Of a stretch of 64,000 nt of DNA, positions 1 to 8,202 are shown one piece after another. The DNA comes from CAZPUR01 sp964589815 (GTDB taxonomy: Bacteria; Patescibacteriota; Microgenomatia; UBA1400): contig CAZPUR010000003.1 in the NCBI GenBank assembly GCA_964589815.1, positions 1 through 64,000 on the forward strand, given 5' to 3'. Each line of letters opens with the position of its first letter. Positions within the stretch are counted from its first letter, which is position 1. Both the position numbers and the translations under genes were made by a program. Under the pieces are notes generated by a model. It was given only the letters and a program-made list of their open reading frames with translations. It was not told the origin of the DNA and did no database searches.

Positions 1-933
1 GTTATTCCTCAAGGTTGGACAGCGGCTCAAATTTCTCAAGAGCTGAAAAAATCAGGCTTAATTAAAAACGATCTATTATTTCAATTATTAATCTGGCAGA
101 AACAAGCAGGCCACCGGCTTAAAGCCGGAGATTTTCGTCTTTCTCCTTCAATGAAGATGACAGAAATCATTGATATTTTGCTCTCCGGGCCTTTAGACAT
201 TTGGATTACCATTCCTGAGGGCTGGAGAAAAGAAGAAATTGGTTTAAAAATATATCAGAGTTTTAAAGAAGCAGGCGTGGAATTTGATTTTAACGATTTT
301 TTAACTCAAAGCCAAAATTTAGAGGGCTATCTTTTTCCTGATACTTATTTAATTCCTCAAAATGCTTCTCCTAGTTCAGTTATCAGGGTTTTACAGGGTA
401 CTTTTGAGCAAAAATTCAAGCAGACAGAAAACAAGACTAATTTAAGCAAAAAACAACTGGTGGTTCTGGCTTCTTTATTAGAAAGAGAAGCGAGAAATGA
501 AGCTGACCGTCGCCTAGTAGCCGGCATTTTATTGAAAAGACTAAAAAAAGGTTGGCCTTTACAAGTAGATGCGGCCGCTCAGTATATTAAAGGCACGGTT
601 AATTGCGGTCAAAACTCTCCCGCAGGGCGGGATCGTCCTCTGGACGAAGAACTCAATTGCGACTGGTGGCCTTTAATCAAGCCAGAGGATTTAGAGATAG
701 ATTCTTTATATAATACTTATGATAATTTAGGTTTACCGCCGACGCCAATTTGCAATCCTGGCTTGGTTTCTCTTGAAGCGGCCGCTAATCCTCAGGAAAC
801 AGAATATTGGTTTTATCTTTCTGATAAAGAAGGCAAAATACACTACACTGGCACCTTAGAAGAGCATGAGGAGAATATTAATAAATTTCTAATTTCTCGT
901 CCAGAGGACGATCATCCTCTGGTTGATAATTGA
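1..933 (+). CDS. mltG: Endolytic murein transglycosylase MltG (5' truncated)
   Basis: MltG cleaves nascent glycan strands at the outer face of the membrane. The frame is open from base 1, so the N-terminal membrane anchor and first part lie outside the window; 310 residues are visible. Family signatures are the IPxGWxxxxI segments, LEGYLFPDTY, the ASLLERE block with the presumed catalytic Glu near visible residue 161, and the C-terminal NTYDNLGLPPTPICNPG and HxGTLEEHxxN blocks. Two in-frame palindrome pairs (618-647 and 897-926) add foreign-looking residues, one in the catalytic domain (SPAGRDRPLDEE) and one as the C-terminal tail (RPEDDHPLVDN). The family call is secure; the effect of the insertions is unknown. 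Confidence 0.93.
   Translation, partial: VIPQGWTAAQISQELKKSGLIKNDLLFQLLIWQKQAGHRLKAGDFRLSPSMKMTEIIDILLSGPLDIWITIPEGWRKEEIGLKIYQSFKEAGVEFDFNDFLTQSQNLEGYLFPDTYLIPQNASPSSVIRVLQGTFEQKFKQTENKTNLSKKQLVVLASLLEREARNEADRRLVAGILLKRLKKGWPLQVDAAAQYIKGTVNCGQNSPAGRDRPLDEELNCDWWPLIKPEDLEIDSLYNTYDNLGLPPTPICNPGLVSLEAAANPQETEYWFYLSDKEGKIHYTGTLEEHEENINKFLISRPEDDHPLVDN
618..647. repeat. Tandem pair of 15-bp palindromes inside mltG
   Basis: TCCCGCAGGGCGGGA (618-632) is followed without a gap by TCGTCCTCTGGACGA (633-647). Each has 6-bp perfect arms around a 3-nt centre. The 30-bp pair is read in frame. Confidence 0.9.
897..926. repeat. Tandem pair of 15-bp palindromes at the 3' end of mltG
   Basis: TCGTCCAGAGGACGA (897-911, perfect) is followed directly by TCATCCTCTGGTTGA (912-926, one mismatched pair). 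It encodes the last residues of MltG, just before the TGA stop. Confidence 0.85.
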
Positions 934-1016
934 CCTAATTATTCTAAATAATTTCCAAGGACTAACTTCTCAAGGTTTAAGTAATGAGTAATTGAGAAGT
1001 GAGAAACAAAACCCTG

Positions 1017-1045
1017 CCTACTACTTACTACTTACTACTTACTAA
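1017..1045. repeat. TAAGTAG heptamer repeat, intergenic copy
   Basis: Several tandem copies of TACTTAC (TAAGTAG-type on the other strand) lie between mltG and nusA. The same heptamer array occurs at 29569-29600 and at 30089-30115. Confidence 0.8.
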
Positions 1046-1050
1046 CAAGG

Positions 1051-1079
1051 TTGCTTTTTCTCCTCAATTTTGTTATGAT
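1051..1079 (+). promoter_or_regulatory. Candidate promoter for nusA-infB
   Basis: TTGCTT (1051-1056), a 17-nt spacer and TATGAT (1074-1079) resemble a sigma-70 promoter. It would give a leader of about 140 nt before nusA that contains the two hairpins at 1116-1168. Confidence 0.5.
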
Positions 1080-1115
1080 CGGAGTGGTTTTGCATATAAG
1101 TTTATTTAAGACAAG

Positions 1116-1138
1116 AAGGTGGGTTTACCCACCTTTTT
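1116..1138 (+). terminator. Terminator-like hairpin in the nusA leader
   Basis: AAGGTGGG, loop TTTA, CCCACCTT, then a short T run. It lies after the candidate promoter and before nusA, so it may act as an attenuator; it could also end mltG transcripts. Confidence 0.55.
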
Positions 1139-1140
1139 AA

Positions 1141-1168
1141 ATAAATTTGTGATTTATCACAAATTTAT
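1141..1168 (+). promoter_or_regulatory. Second perfect hairpin in the nusA leader
   Basis: A perfect 12-bp inverted repeat (ATAAATTTGTGA / TCACAAATTTAT) with the same TTTA loop as the hairpin just upstream. Function is unknown; it may be a leader RNA structure. Confidence 0.5.
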
Positions 1169-1171
1169 CCT

Positions 1172-1200
1172 GATCCCGCCGATTCGACGGGAAAAGGATC
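1172..1200. repeat. GC-rich imperfect palindrome upstream of nusA
   Basis: TCCCGCCGATTCGACGGGA (1174-1192) is a near-perfect palindrome inside outer GATCC/GGATC arms. It is an intergenic relative of the GC-rich palindromes found inside genes. Confidence 0.6.
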
Positions 1201-1222
1201 TATAAAAATAAAAAATAATCAA

Positions 1223-2365
1223 ATGGCCACACAAAATCTTTTAAACGCCAGAACTGAGTTTGCTTTAGCTTTAAACCAAATTTGCGCTGAGCGGGGAATT
1301 ACGGTGGAGTCAGTTTTGGAAACGATTAAATCAGCCATCTTAGCTGCTTATAGAAAGGATTTTGGTTTAGAAGAAGAAATTGATTATGAGGTAGAAGTAG
1401 ATCCTAAAACCGGCGATGCTAAAATTTTTGAAAAAAAAGCTAAGACTCGAAAAAATATCACTCCTCCTGGTTTTGGCCGGATTGCGGCCCAAACAGCCAA
1501 ACAAGTGATTTTACAGAAAATTCGCGAGGCAGAGAAATCAGCTATTTTAGATGAATATCAGGAAAAAATTGGTCAATTAGTTTCAGGCATGATTTTGCGT
1601 TTTGACGGTCAGGATATTGTTTGTGACATTGGTCGCGGTCAGGGTCGAATGCCTCTGGAAGAACAGGTAAAATCAGAAAGATATAAACTCAACCAAAGGT
1701 TAACCCTTTATATTCTAGATATTAAAGAAACTGCTCGGGGAAAACAGATTATTGTTTCTCGGGCCAGTGAACAGTTGGTGGTTAAACTTTTTGAAAGAGA
1801 AGTGCCTGAGGTTAATTCCGGAGCGGTCAAGATCAAACTGGTGGCTCGGGAACCAGGAAACAGGTCTAAGGTGGCGGTGGAATCGACCCAGCCGGGAGTA
1901 GACCCAGTTGGTTCTTGCGTCGGCCAAAAAGGAGTCAGAGTCCAGGCGGTCATTGACGAACTTAATGGGGAAAAAATCGATATTATTCAATATAGTCAAG
2001 AAACAGAAAAATTTATTGCCGCGGCTCTGTCTCCGGCAGAAAGTCTAACTATTAAACTCAATCAAAAGAGGAAGACCGCTCAAGTAAGCGCTCCGGAAGA
2101 GCAATTGTCTCTGGCCATTGGTAGAGATGGGCAAAATGTTCGCTTGGCAGCTAGATTAACTGGTTTTAAAATTGATATTAAAAACGCGAAAGACGCGAAA
2201 GCTGAGAAGACAAAAGACACGAAAGTAAAGAAAGAAAAGAAGACCACTAAGACAAAAAAGGAAAAAAAGGCGGGAGAAACCACCAAAGCAAAAAAAGAGA
2301 AAAAAAAGAGTTCCCAGAAAAGTAAAGCTAAGAAAACTAAAACCAAAAAAAAGAAATCAAAATAG
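1223..2365 (+). CDS. nusA: Transcription termination/antitermination factor NusA
   Basis: NusA binds RNA polymerase and nascent RNA and modulates pausing, termination and antitermination. The 380 residues show the N-terminal polymerase-binding domain (about 1-110), an S1 domain (about 115-185) and two KH domains (about 195-335, with VGSCVGQKGVRVQAV and LAIGRDGQNVRLAARL). In place of the acidic repeats of proteobacterial NusA there is a lysine-rich tail of about 60 residues made of KKEKK/TKTKK-like runs. It heads an operon with infB. No clear Shine-Dalgarno precedes the ATG. The leader carries a candidate promoter and two hairpins. Confidence 0.95.
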   Translation: MATQNLLNARTEFALALNQICAERGITVESVLETIKSAILAAYRKDFGLEEEIDYEVEVDPKTGDAKIFEKKAKTRKNITPPGFGRIAAQTAKQVILQKIREAEKSAILDEYQEKIGQLVSGMILRFDGQDIVCDIGRGQGRMPLEEQVKSERYKLNQRLTLYILDIKETARGKQIIVSRASEQLVVKLFEREVPEVNSGAVKIKLVAREPGNRSKVAVESTQPGVDPVGSCVGQKGVRVQAVIDELNGEKIDIIQYSQETEKFIAAALSPAESLTIKLNQKRKTAQVSAPEEQLSLAIGRDGQNVRLAARLTGFKIDIKNAKDAKAEKTKDTKVKKEKKTTKTKKEKKAGETTKAKKEKKKSSQKSKAKKTKTKKKKSK

Positions 2366-2403
2366 GATGAGAAAGTCTAAACTTATTCATCGGATTTTTA
2401 ATT

Positions 2404-3912
2404 ATGACTGTGAAGAAAAAAGCAAGTCAGTCAAAATTGCCCCTAGTTGGATCAAACCAGCTTCGTCCTCCAGTGGTGGCGGTCTTAGGTCATGTTGACC
2501 ATGGTAAAACTAGTCTTCTTTCTGTTATAAGAGAATTTGATTTAACTAAAAAAGAATACGGCGGTATTACTCAACATATTGGCGCCTATCAAATAGAACA
2601 CCAGAAGCAGAAAATTACTTTTATTGATACTCCCGGACATGCCGCTTTTATTAAAATGCGTTCTTACGGCGCTCAAGCGGCTGATTTAGTGGTTTTAGTC
2701 ATAGCGGCTGATGATGGCGTTAAACCTCAAACTAAGGAATCTTTAAAACTGATCAAGCAAGCCAAAACTCCTTTTTTAGTGGCCATTAATAAAATTGATT
2801 TACCCCAAGCTTCGGTAGAGAGAGTAAAAGCCCAACTGGCGGAGAACGATGTTTTAGTTGAAGGTTATGGTGGAGAAGTGGTTTGTATTGAGGTTTCGGC
2901 CAAAGAAAAAAAAGGAATTAGCGAGCTTTTAGAAATGATTCTGCTTTTGGCTCAATTTCAAGAACTTAAAGCCAAGCCTAAAAAGGAATTTAAGGGAGTT
3001 ATCATTGATTCTAAGCTGGATAGCAGAAAGGGGCCTTTAGCCAGTGTTTTGGTTAAAGAAGGAACTTTAAAGTTAGGTCAAAAAATTTACGCTCAGAACA
3101 TTGAGGGCAAAGTGAAATTAATGCTGGATGAAAAAGGAGATAAAGTCAACCAGGCAGAACCATCTAAGCCAGTTTTAGTTTTAGGTTTTAAACAAGTGCC
3201 AGAAATTGGGGTTAAAGTAGAAGCTAAGCCGGAGAAGAACAGGCTTTTAGAAACCAGCCAAAAAATAGCTGAAGAGAGTAAAAGTCCGCCAAAAGCAAGC
3301 AATCAGGCGGATCGGCCTCTGGCCGATAAAAAAGCAGTTGAGGAAAAAAAGCTGAAAATTATTCTTAAAGCAGATACTAAAGGAACACTTGAGGCTATTC
3401 AAGGCAATCTTTCTTCAGAAATAGAAATAATTTCAGCCGGTTTGGGACAAATTACCGAGTCAGATGTTTTACTGTGTCAAGCCACCCAGGCTTTAATTTT
3501 AGGTTTTAATGTCAAGACGCCGCCTTCAGTTAAAAAATTAGCGGAGCAGGAGAAAGTTAAAATAAAAACCCATAAAGTAATTTATGAATTATTAGAAGAC
3601 TTGGAGAAAAAAGTTTTGCAGATTTTAGAACCTACGATTGATGAAGAAATTTTAGGCGAGGCTGAAGTGATTGCTGAATTTAAAATAAAAGGTAATCATA
3701 TTGCCGGCTGCCGCATTATCAAAGGCAGGATTAATAAAAAAGATAAACTTCATTTAAAAAGAAAAGGTAAGATTATAGTTGACTTGAGAATTAAATCTTT
3801 TCAACAGGAAAAAAAGGAAGTCGAAGAAGCCAAAGCAGGTACAGAAGTAGGGATTGTTTTTTCCTCTGACATTGACTTCAGAATGGGAGATGTTATAATA
3901 GCCTATAAATAA
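2404..3912 (+). CDS. infB: Translation initiation factor IF-2 (short form)
   Basis: IF-2 is the GTPase that places initiator tRNA on the 30S subunit and promotes subunit joining. G motifs are visible: GHVDHGKT (29-36), DTPGH (75-79) and NKID (129-132), followed by the beta-barrel domain (GPLASVLVKEGTLKLGQ) and the C-terminal IF2 domains. At 502 residues it lacks the long N-terminal extension of most bacterial IF-2 and begins almost directly with the G domain. A palindromic insertion (3285-3326) encodes about residues 294-308 in the linker between domain II and domain III. It lies 38 nt after nusA. Confidence 0.96.
   Translation: MTVKKKASQSKLPLVGSNQLRPPVVAVLGHVDHGKTSLLSVIREFDLTKKEYGGITQHIGAYQIEHQKQKITFIDTPGHAAFIKMRSYGAQAADLVVLVIAADDGVKPQTKESLKLIKQAKTPFLVAINKIDLPQASVERVKAQLAENDVLVEGYGGEVVCIEVSAKEKKGISELLEMILLLAQFQELKAKPKKEFKGVIIDSKLDSRKGPLASVLVKEGTLKLGQKIYAQNIEGKVKLMLDEKGDKVNQAEPSKPVLVLGFKQVPEIGVKVEAKPEKNRLLETSQKIAEESKSPPKASNQADRPLADKKAVEEKKLKIILKADTKGTLEAIQGNLSSEIEIISAGLGQITESDVLLCQATQALILGFNVKTPPSVKKLAEQEKVKIKTHKVIYELLEDLEKKVLQILEPTIDEEILGEAEVIAEFKIKGNHIAGCRIIKGRINKKDKLHLKRKGKIIVDLRIKSFQQEKKEVEEAKAGTEVGIVFSSDIDFRMGDVIIAYK
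3285..3326. repeat. Palindromic insertion in the infB linker
   Basis: TCCGCC, 15 nt, GGCGGA (3285-3311) is followed directly by the 15-bp palindrome TCGGCCTCTGGCCGA (3312-3326). The second unit has the TCT centre seen in the other pairs. Confidence 0.8.
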
Positions 3913-3917
3913 CTATT

Positions 3918-4877
3918 ATGGACGGACAGTTTGACTTAAATCCAGTTCAAGAAAACCTCACCAAGGCCAAAAACATTTTGGTTTTATTACCTGCTAATCC
4001 CAGTTTGGACAAGGTAGCCGCTGGTTTGGCTTTATATTTATCCTTACAAAAACAGGAGAAGAGTGTGGTAATAGCCTGTCCCTCGGCTATGACCGTTGCT
4101 TTTAACCGCCTGTTTAGCGTCGATAAAGTGAACGATAAAGTGGGCAACCGCAACCTCATTATTTCTTTTGACTATCAAAAAGATTCAATCGAAAAAGTTT
4201 CCTATAATATTGAAAACAATAAGTTTAATCTGGTAGTTGAACCAAGAATTGGCAAACCGGCCTTAGATCTGGAAAAAGTTTCCTACTCTTATTCTGGGAT
4301 TGAAGCAGACCTAATTTTTATCATTGGGGCGAGTAAGCCTGAAGACCTGGATAAGTTTTATTTTAATGAAAAAACAGTTTTTGAAAAGGCTTTGACCGTT
4401 AATATTGATAATAAAGCTCAAAACACTAAGTTTGCCAAAGTCAACCTGGTTAATTCTTTATATGCTTCTTGTTGTGAAATTGTTTCCTTTTTAATCAAGG
4501 CTTTAAATTTACCGATTGACAAAGAAATTGCCACCAACCTTTTTAGTGGTATTAAAACTAATACCGCTGATTTTCAATCACCCAATACTTCTTCTACCAC
4601 TTTTGAGATTGCCGCTTGGTGTTTACAAAATGGAGCTAGTAAAGACCATTTAAAGGTGGCTAAAACCAGTGCTCCTTTTCAGCCAAATCAGGTTTTTCAA
4701 CCGCCCACTCCAGCAAAAGAACCACCCCAGTTACCAAGTCAACCCCAGACTAAAGCAGTACAGCCCCCTTTTACTGCTCCTAAACAACCTTTAGCCTCTC
4801 AGCCCAGTTCTCAACCAACTCAACCGCCACCCGATTGGTTTAAACCTAAAATTTTTAGAGGTGGGAGTAAATTTTAA
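3918..4877 (+). CDS. Degenerate DHH-family (NrnA-like) protein with Pro/Gln-rich tail
   Basis: The fold signals match DHH phosphoesterases such as NrnA: an N-terminal segment where PSLDKVAAGLALYLSLQ replaces the usual PDGDAxGSxLAL block, and a later LFSGIKTNTADFQSPNTSS block like the family's LLTGIxTDTGxFRYxNT. The metal-binding Asp/His residues are largely missing, so catalysis is doubtful. The last 75 residues or so are rich in Pro, Gln and Ser. It starts 5 nt after infB, where many bacteria have rbfA then nrnA; no rbfA is present here. It may be a non-catalytic nucleotide- or RNA-binding relative; function is not known. Confidence 0.6.
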   Translation: MDGQFDLNPVQENLTKAKNILVLLPANPSLDKVAAGLALYLSLQKQEKSVVIACPSAMTVAFNRLFSVDKVNDKVGNRNLIISFDYQKDSIEKVSYNIENNKFNLVVEPRIGKPALDLEKVSYSYSGIEADLIFIIGASKPEDLDKFYFNEKTVFEKALTVNIDNKAQNTKFAKVNLVNSLYASCCEIVSFLIKALNLPIDKEIATNLFSGIKTNTADFQSPNTSSTTFEIAAWCLQNGASKDHLKVAKTSAPFQPNQVFQPPTPAKEPPQLPSQPQTKAVQPPFTAPKQPLASQPSSQPTQPPPDWFKPKIFRGGSKF

Positions 4878-4903
4878 GGCTTTCAAAAAATTTTTAATTT
4901 TGG

Positions 4904-4909
4904 TAAAAT
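4904..4909 (+). promoter_or_regulatory. -10-like TAAAAT box, leaderless rpsO start
   Basis: TAAAAT ends 6 nt before the rpsO ATG and no Shine-Dalgarno is present, so transcription would begin at or next to the start codon. Confidence 0.5.
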
Positions 4910-4915
4910 TTTCTT

Positions 4916-5185
4916 ATGGCTTTAACTAAAGAACAAAAACAAAAAATTATTGATAAATTTAACGTAAAAAAAGGCGATACTGGTAGCCCAGAAGTGCAGA
5001 TTGCCTTATTGACCCATCAAATTACCAGTTTGACCAAACACTTAAAAGAACATAAAAAAGACGTTCATTCTCGCCGTGGGCTTTTAAGTATGGTTTCTAA
5101 ACGTCGAAGACTGTTAAATTATTTAAGTCAAAAAGATGATAAACGTTATAAAGAGATTAAAAAGAAATTAAAGCTTTCAAAATAA
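4916..5185 (+). CDS. rpsO: 30S ribosomal protein uS15
   Basis: S15 binds 16S rRNA in the central domain and helps assemble the platform. The 89-residue length and the blocks GDTGSPEVQIALLT, HKKDVHSRRGL and RRRLLNYL are full-family matches. It is followed 15 nt later by pnp, the classic rpsO-pnp pair. The start has a TAAAAT box 6 nt upstream and no Shine-Dalgarno, which points to a leaderless mRNA, unlike the long autoregulatory S15 leader of E. coli. Confidence 0.97.
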   Translation: MALTKEQKQKIIDKFNVKKGDTGSPEVQIALLTHQITSLTKHLKEHKKDVHSRRGLLSMVSKRRRLLNYLSQKDDKRYKEIKKKLKLSK

Positions 5186-5200
5186 TAAAGGAATAGCTTC

Positions 5201-7351
5201 GTGACGAAAAAATCAATTAAGATTAATAGTAAAGAATTAACTTTCCAAGTCGGTCGATTTGCTCCCCAAGCTAATGCGGCAGTTTTGGCCCAAATGGGAG
5301 AAACCATTGTTTTGGCCACGGTGGTGTCTTCCGTCCCTCGAGAAGATTTAGACTATTTTCCCTTATACGTTGAATATCAGGAAAAACTTTATGCTGGCGG
5401 CAAAATTAAAGGTTCTCGTTGGGTTAAAAGAGAAGGTCGTCCGTCTGATGAAGCGGTTTTAACCGCCAGATTAGTTGACCGTTCGATCAGACCTTTATTT
5501 CCTGAGGGATATAAAAATGAAGTTCAGGTAATAATTACGGTTCTTTCTGTTGATGGCGAGAATGATCCTGATGTGCTGGCGATTTGTGCCACTTCAGCCG
5601 CCCTAGCTGTTTCTGATGTGCCATGGCAAGGTCCAGTGGGAGCGACTAGAGTGGCTTTTCAAAAAGGCAAGTTCTTTGTTGACCCAAACTACGAGGAACT
5701 AGAGTCGTCCAAACTTGATTTAGTAGTGACAACCACCGCCAACTCAGTCACCATGGTTGAGGCTGGCGCCCAAGAGGCAACTGAGAGAGAAATGATTGAA
5801 GCCCTAGAATTTGGTCAGAAACAAAACAGCGCCATTATCAAAGCCATTAATGAATTAGTTAAAGAGACAGGGAAGAAAAAGCAAAGTTTTGGCTCCAGCG
5901 AAGCTAAAGCAGTTTTAGTTAAAAAAGTAGAGAAATTAGCTAAACCTCAATTAGATCAAATTATCAAAGAATTTGACAACCAGGATGATTTAACTCAGGT
6001 TGATGAGATTAAAAGGGCTCTTTATGAAGAATTGGTTGAAGAAAGCCAAAAGGAAATTGCTAAAATTGTTGACACTTATCTCAAAAATCAAATTCGCCGT
6101 CAAATTATAGAAAAAGGTAGAAGAATTGACGGACGAAAAGCTGACGAGATAAGAACTTTAAACATCGAAACTGGAGTTTTGCCCCGAACCCATGGATCAG
6201 CCATTTTTCAAAGAGGTTTAACCCAGGCCTTGACCATTACTACTTTAGGCTCTCCTTCGCTAGAACAATTGATTGAAAATATGGAAGGTGAGGAAACCAA
6301 ACGCTACATTCATCACTATTTTATGCCGCCTTTTAGTGTGGGCGAAGTGGGACGTTTGGGCTGGCCTTCGCGCCGGGAAGTAGGCCATGGTTCTTTGGCG
6401 GAGAGAGCCTTGCTTCCAGTTATCCCCGATGAAGAGAAATTTCCTTATACTATCAGAGTGGTTTCAGAGATTATGTCTTCTAATGGTTCTACTTCGATGG
6501 CTTCTGTTTGTGGTTCCTCACTTTCCCTCATGGATGCTGGCGTACCCATAAAAAAAGCAGTAGCGGGTATTGCCATGGGATTGGTTGAAGATGTTATTTT
6601 GACGGATATTATGGGATTAGAGGACCATATTGGCGATATGGATTTTAAAGTAGCCGGCACCAAAGACGGGATTACCGCCTTACAAATGGATGTTAAAACT
6701 TTAAAAATCGATTTGGAAATTTTAAAACAAGGTCTGACCCAGGCCTATGAAGCCAGGACTTTTATTTTAAAAGAGATGGATGAAGTTTTAAGTGGGCCTC
6801 GGCCGCAAATTTCTCCTTATGCTCCCAAAATATCTGTTTTGCATATTGATAAAGAAAAAATTGGCGAAGTTATTGGTCCAGGGGGACGGGTGATTCGCAG
6901 TATTATTGCAGAAACAGGGGTAGCCATGGATGTAGATGATGATGGCAAGGTGACTATTTCCAGCACCGATGCCGGAGCAGTTAAAAAAGCGATTGAATGG
7001 GTTGATGGTCTAACTAGAGAAGTTACTCCAGGAGAAACCTTTGAAGAAGCTGAAGTGAAAAGAATATTACCTTTTGGCGCTTTTGTGGAAATCTTGCCAG
7101 GCAAAGAAGGTTTGGTTCATGTTTCCCAAATATCCACCGATTATATCAGTCACCCCTCAGATAAATTAGAAATCGGCCAAAAAGTCAAAGTCAGGGTTAA
7201 GGAAATTGATGATATGGGGAGAATTAATTTATCAATGTTATTTGGTGAAGATGCTAAAAAGGCTCCCCAAAGACAAAATTCAAGACCACCAAGAAGAGAT
7301 AATCGAGGTTATGACCGAAACCGATCTTCCCGCTTCAGAAAACGTTATTAA
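5201..7351 (+). CDS. pnp: Polyribonucleotide nucleotidyltransferase (PNPase)
   Basis: PNPase degrades RNA 3' to 5' by phosphorolysis. The 716 residues carry two RNase PH-like domains (the second with GLEDHIGDMDFKVAGT, the catalytic region), a KH domain (IGEVIGPGGRVIRSI) and an S1 domain (PGETFEEAEVKRILPFGAFVE), then a basic Arg-rich tail. The start is GTG, with AAAGGA about 8 nt upstream. It is co-transcribed with rpsO by position. Length and domain order are normal. Confidence 0.97.
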   Translation: MTKKSIKINSKELTFQVGRFAPQANAAVLAQMGETIVLATVVSSVPREDLDYFPLYVEYQEKLYAGGKIKGSRWVKREGRPSDEAVLTARLVDRSIRPLFPEGYKNEVQVIITVLSVDGENDPDVLAICATSAALAVSDVPWQGPVGATRVAFQKGKFFVDPNYEELESSKLDLVVTTTANSVTMVEAGAQEATEREMIEALEFGQKQNSAIIKAINELVKETGKKKQSFGSSEAKAVLVKKVEKLAKPQLDQIIKEFDNQDDLTQVDEIKRALYEELVEESQKEIAKIVDTYLKNQIRRQIIEKGRRIDGRKADEIRTLNIETGVLPRTHGSAIFQRGLTQALTITTLGSPSLEQLIENMEGEETKRYIHHYFMPPFSVGEVGRLGWPSRREVGHGSLAERALLPVIPDEEKFPYTIRVVSEIMSSNGSTSMASVCGSSLSLMDAGVPIKKAVAGIAMGLVEDVILTDIMGLEDHIGDMDFKVAGTKDGITALQMDVKTLKIDLEILKQGLTQAYEARTFILKEMDEVLSGPRPQISPYAPKISVLHIDKEKIGEVIGPGGRVIRSIIAETGVAMDVDDDGKVTISSTDAGAVKKAIEWVDGLTREVTPGETFEEAEVKRILPFGAFVEILPGKEGLVHVSQISTDYISHPSDKLEIGQKVKVRVKEIDDMGRINLSMLFGEDAKKAPQRQNSRPPRRDNRGYDRNRSSRFRKRY

Positions 7352-7361
7352 GCTCTTTATC

Positions 7362-7553
7362 TTATTTTTCAGCCGAGCCAAAGCTTGAGTCGTTTTCTTC
7401 GATGGTATCAACAACAGAGTTAAGGTGATCAAAACTAATAACAGCATAAACTTTGAGAGGGAGAAAAAATAGGTAGCTTAGCCAGCTGAGAACTGAAACA
7501 AAAAATAAAAATATACTGGGAAACCTTTTTATACCTTTTTTGACAAATACAAT
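7362..7553 (-). other. In-frame open extension after the zinc-ribbon gene stop, possible membrane peptide
   Basis: Reading on from the TAA of the zinc-ribbon gene at 7554, the same frame stays open for 63 codons and stops 11 bp from the convergent pnp stop. The peptide has one strong hydrophobic segment (FLFFVSVLSWLSYLFFLPL) and an acidic end. It has no ATG, GTG or TTG start. It could be a readthrough tail, a gene with a rare start codon, a decayed 3' end, or chance. Confidence 0.3.
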
Positions 7554-7754
7554 TTAAACTTCTTCAAATAAGGCCCGGCGGTATTTTTTATTTTTAGGAT
7601 CATAGATAAAAATGCGGCCACATTTACAAGTAATTTTTTGGTTACCGTTCTTTATTTTTGTTTTAGCCGATTTTTTTAAAGGCATACCGCAGCCAACACA
7701 TTGTCCTCGAGATAACAACCAAGCCTGAACCGGAGCAATAATATTTTTAAGCAT
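7554..7754 (-). CDS. Small zinc-ribbon protein
   Basis: A 66-residue protein with a metal-binding pattern CVGC (residues 19-22) and CKCG later, plus a basic surface, as in small zinc-ribbon proteins. No catalytic domain is visible. It is the last recognisable gene of the leftward block (alaS, baseplate-J-like protein, sortase, ruvX) and lies 28 nt after ruvX. Function is not known; nucleic-acid binding or a ribosome-associated role is a guess from size and charge. The same frame stays open for 63 codons after its stop. Confidence 0.65.
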   Translation of the reverse strand: MLKNIIAPVQAWLLSRGQCVGCGMPLKKSAKTKIKNGNQKITCKCGRIFIYDPKNKKYRRALFEEV

Positions 7755-7782
7755 TTCTCACCTCCTTCACCCGTCTAAATTT

Positions 7783-8202
7783 CTAGGCGATATTGCCTGA
7801 AATTTTGTTGGGTAAATTCATCGTATCAAGATATTCCTGTAAAATCAAGCAGGCAGCCACCGTGTGTTCATCAGTTTTTCTTTTTTTTAAAGCCTTACCG
7901 CCTTCAATCATTTTTTGCCTGGCATTAAAAGAAGTGAAATCTTCTGGTAAAAAATCTACCTTTAAGTTTGTTTTCTTCTCTAACTGGCGAGCAAAACCGA
8001 TGACAGTGGCTTTTAATTTTCCTTCGGGAAGACCAATGACAATTTTTTCAAACTTATTTTGCTGGCAAATCAGAGCTATTTTATTAACTGCTTGTTTTAA
8101 ACCCCTGTTGATTCTTATTGATTTCAAGGGTTCAGCCAATTGACCCTGACTGGTGGCCAAACCAATATTTCTTAAGCCAAAATCAAGAGATAAAATTTTC
8201 AT
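7783..8202 (-). CDS. ruvX: RuvX/YqgF-type RNase H-fold nuclease
   Basis: RuvX/YqgF is a putative Holliday junction resolvase, also implicated in 16S rRNA processing. The 139 residues show LSLDFGLRNIGLA (first catalytic Asp), VIGLPEG, the Glu of LPEDFTSFNAR and the final KTDEHTVAACLILQEYL with its Asp. Length is normal. Its ATG region overlaps the sortase stop by one base, so the two are translationally coupled. Confidence 0.92.
   Translation of the reverse strand: MKILSLDFGLRNIGLATSQGQLAEPLKSIRINRGLKQAVNKIALICQQNKFEKIVIGLPEGKLKATVIGFARQLEKKTNLKVDFLPEDFTSFNARQKMIEGGKALKKRKTDEHTVAACLILQEYLDTMNLPNKISGNIA

Noticed and set aside
1017..1045. Heptamer array as a CRISPR or origin iteron
   Set aside because: The units are directly adjacent and also occur inside a coding gene; no dnaA gene or DnaA boxes were seen nearby.
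7539..7570. TTGACA on the plus strand near 7539 as a promoter
   Set aside because: No -10 box at proper distance, and it would read into the antisense of ruvX and the zinc-ribbon gene.
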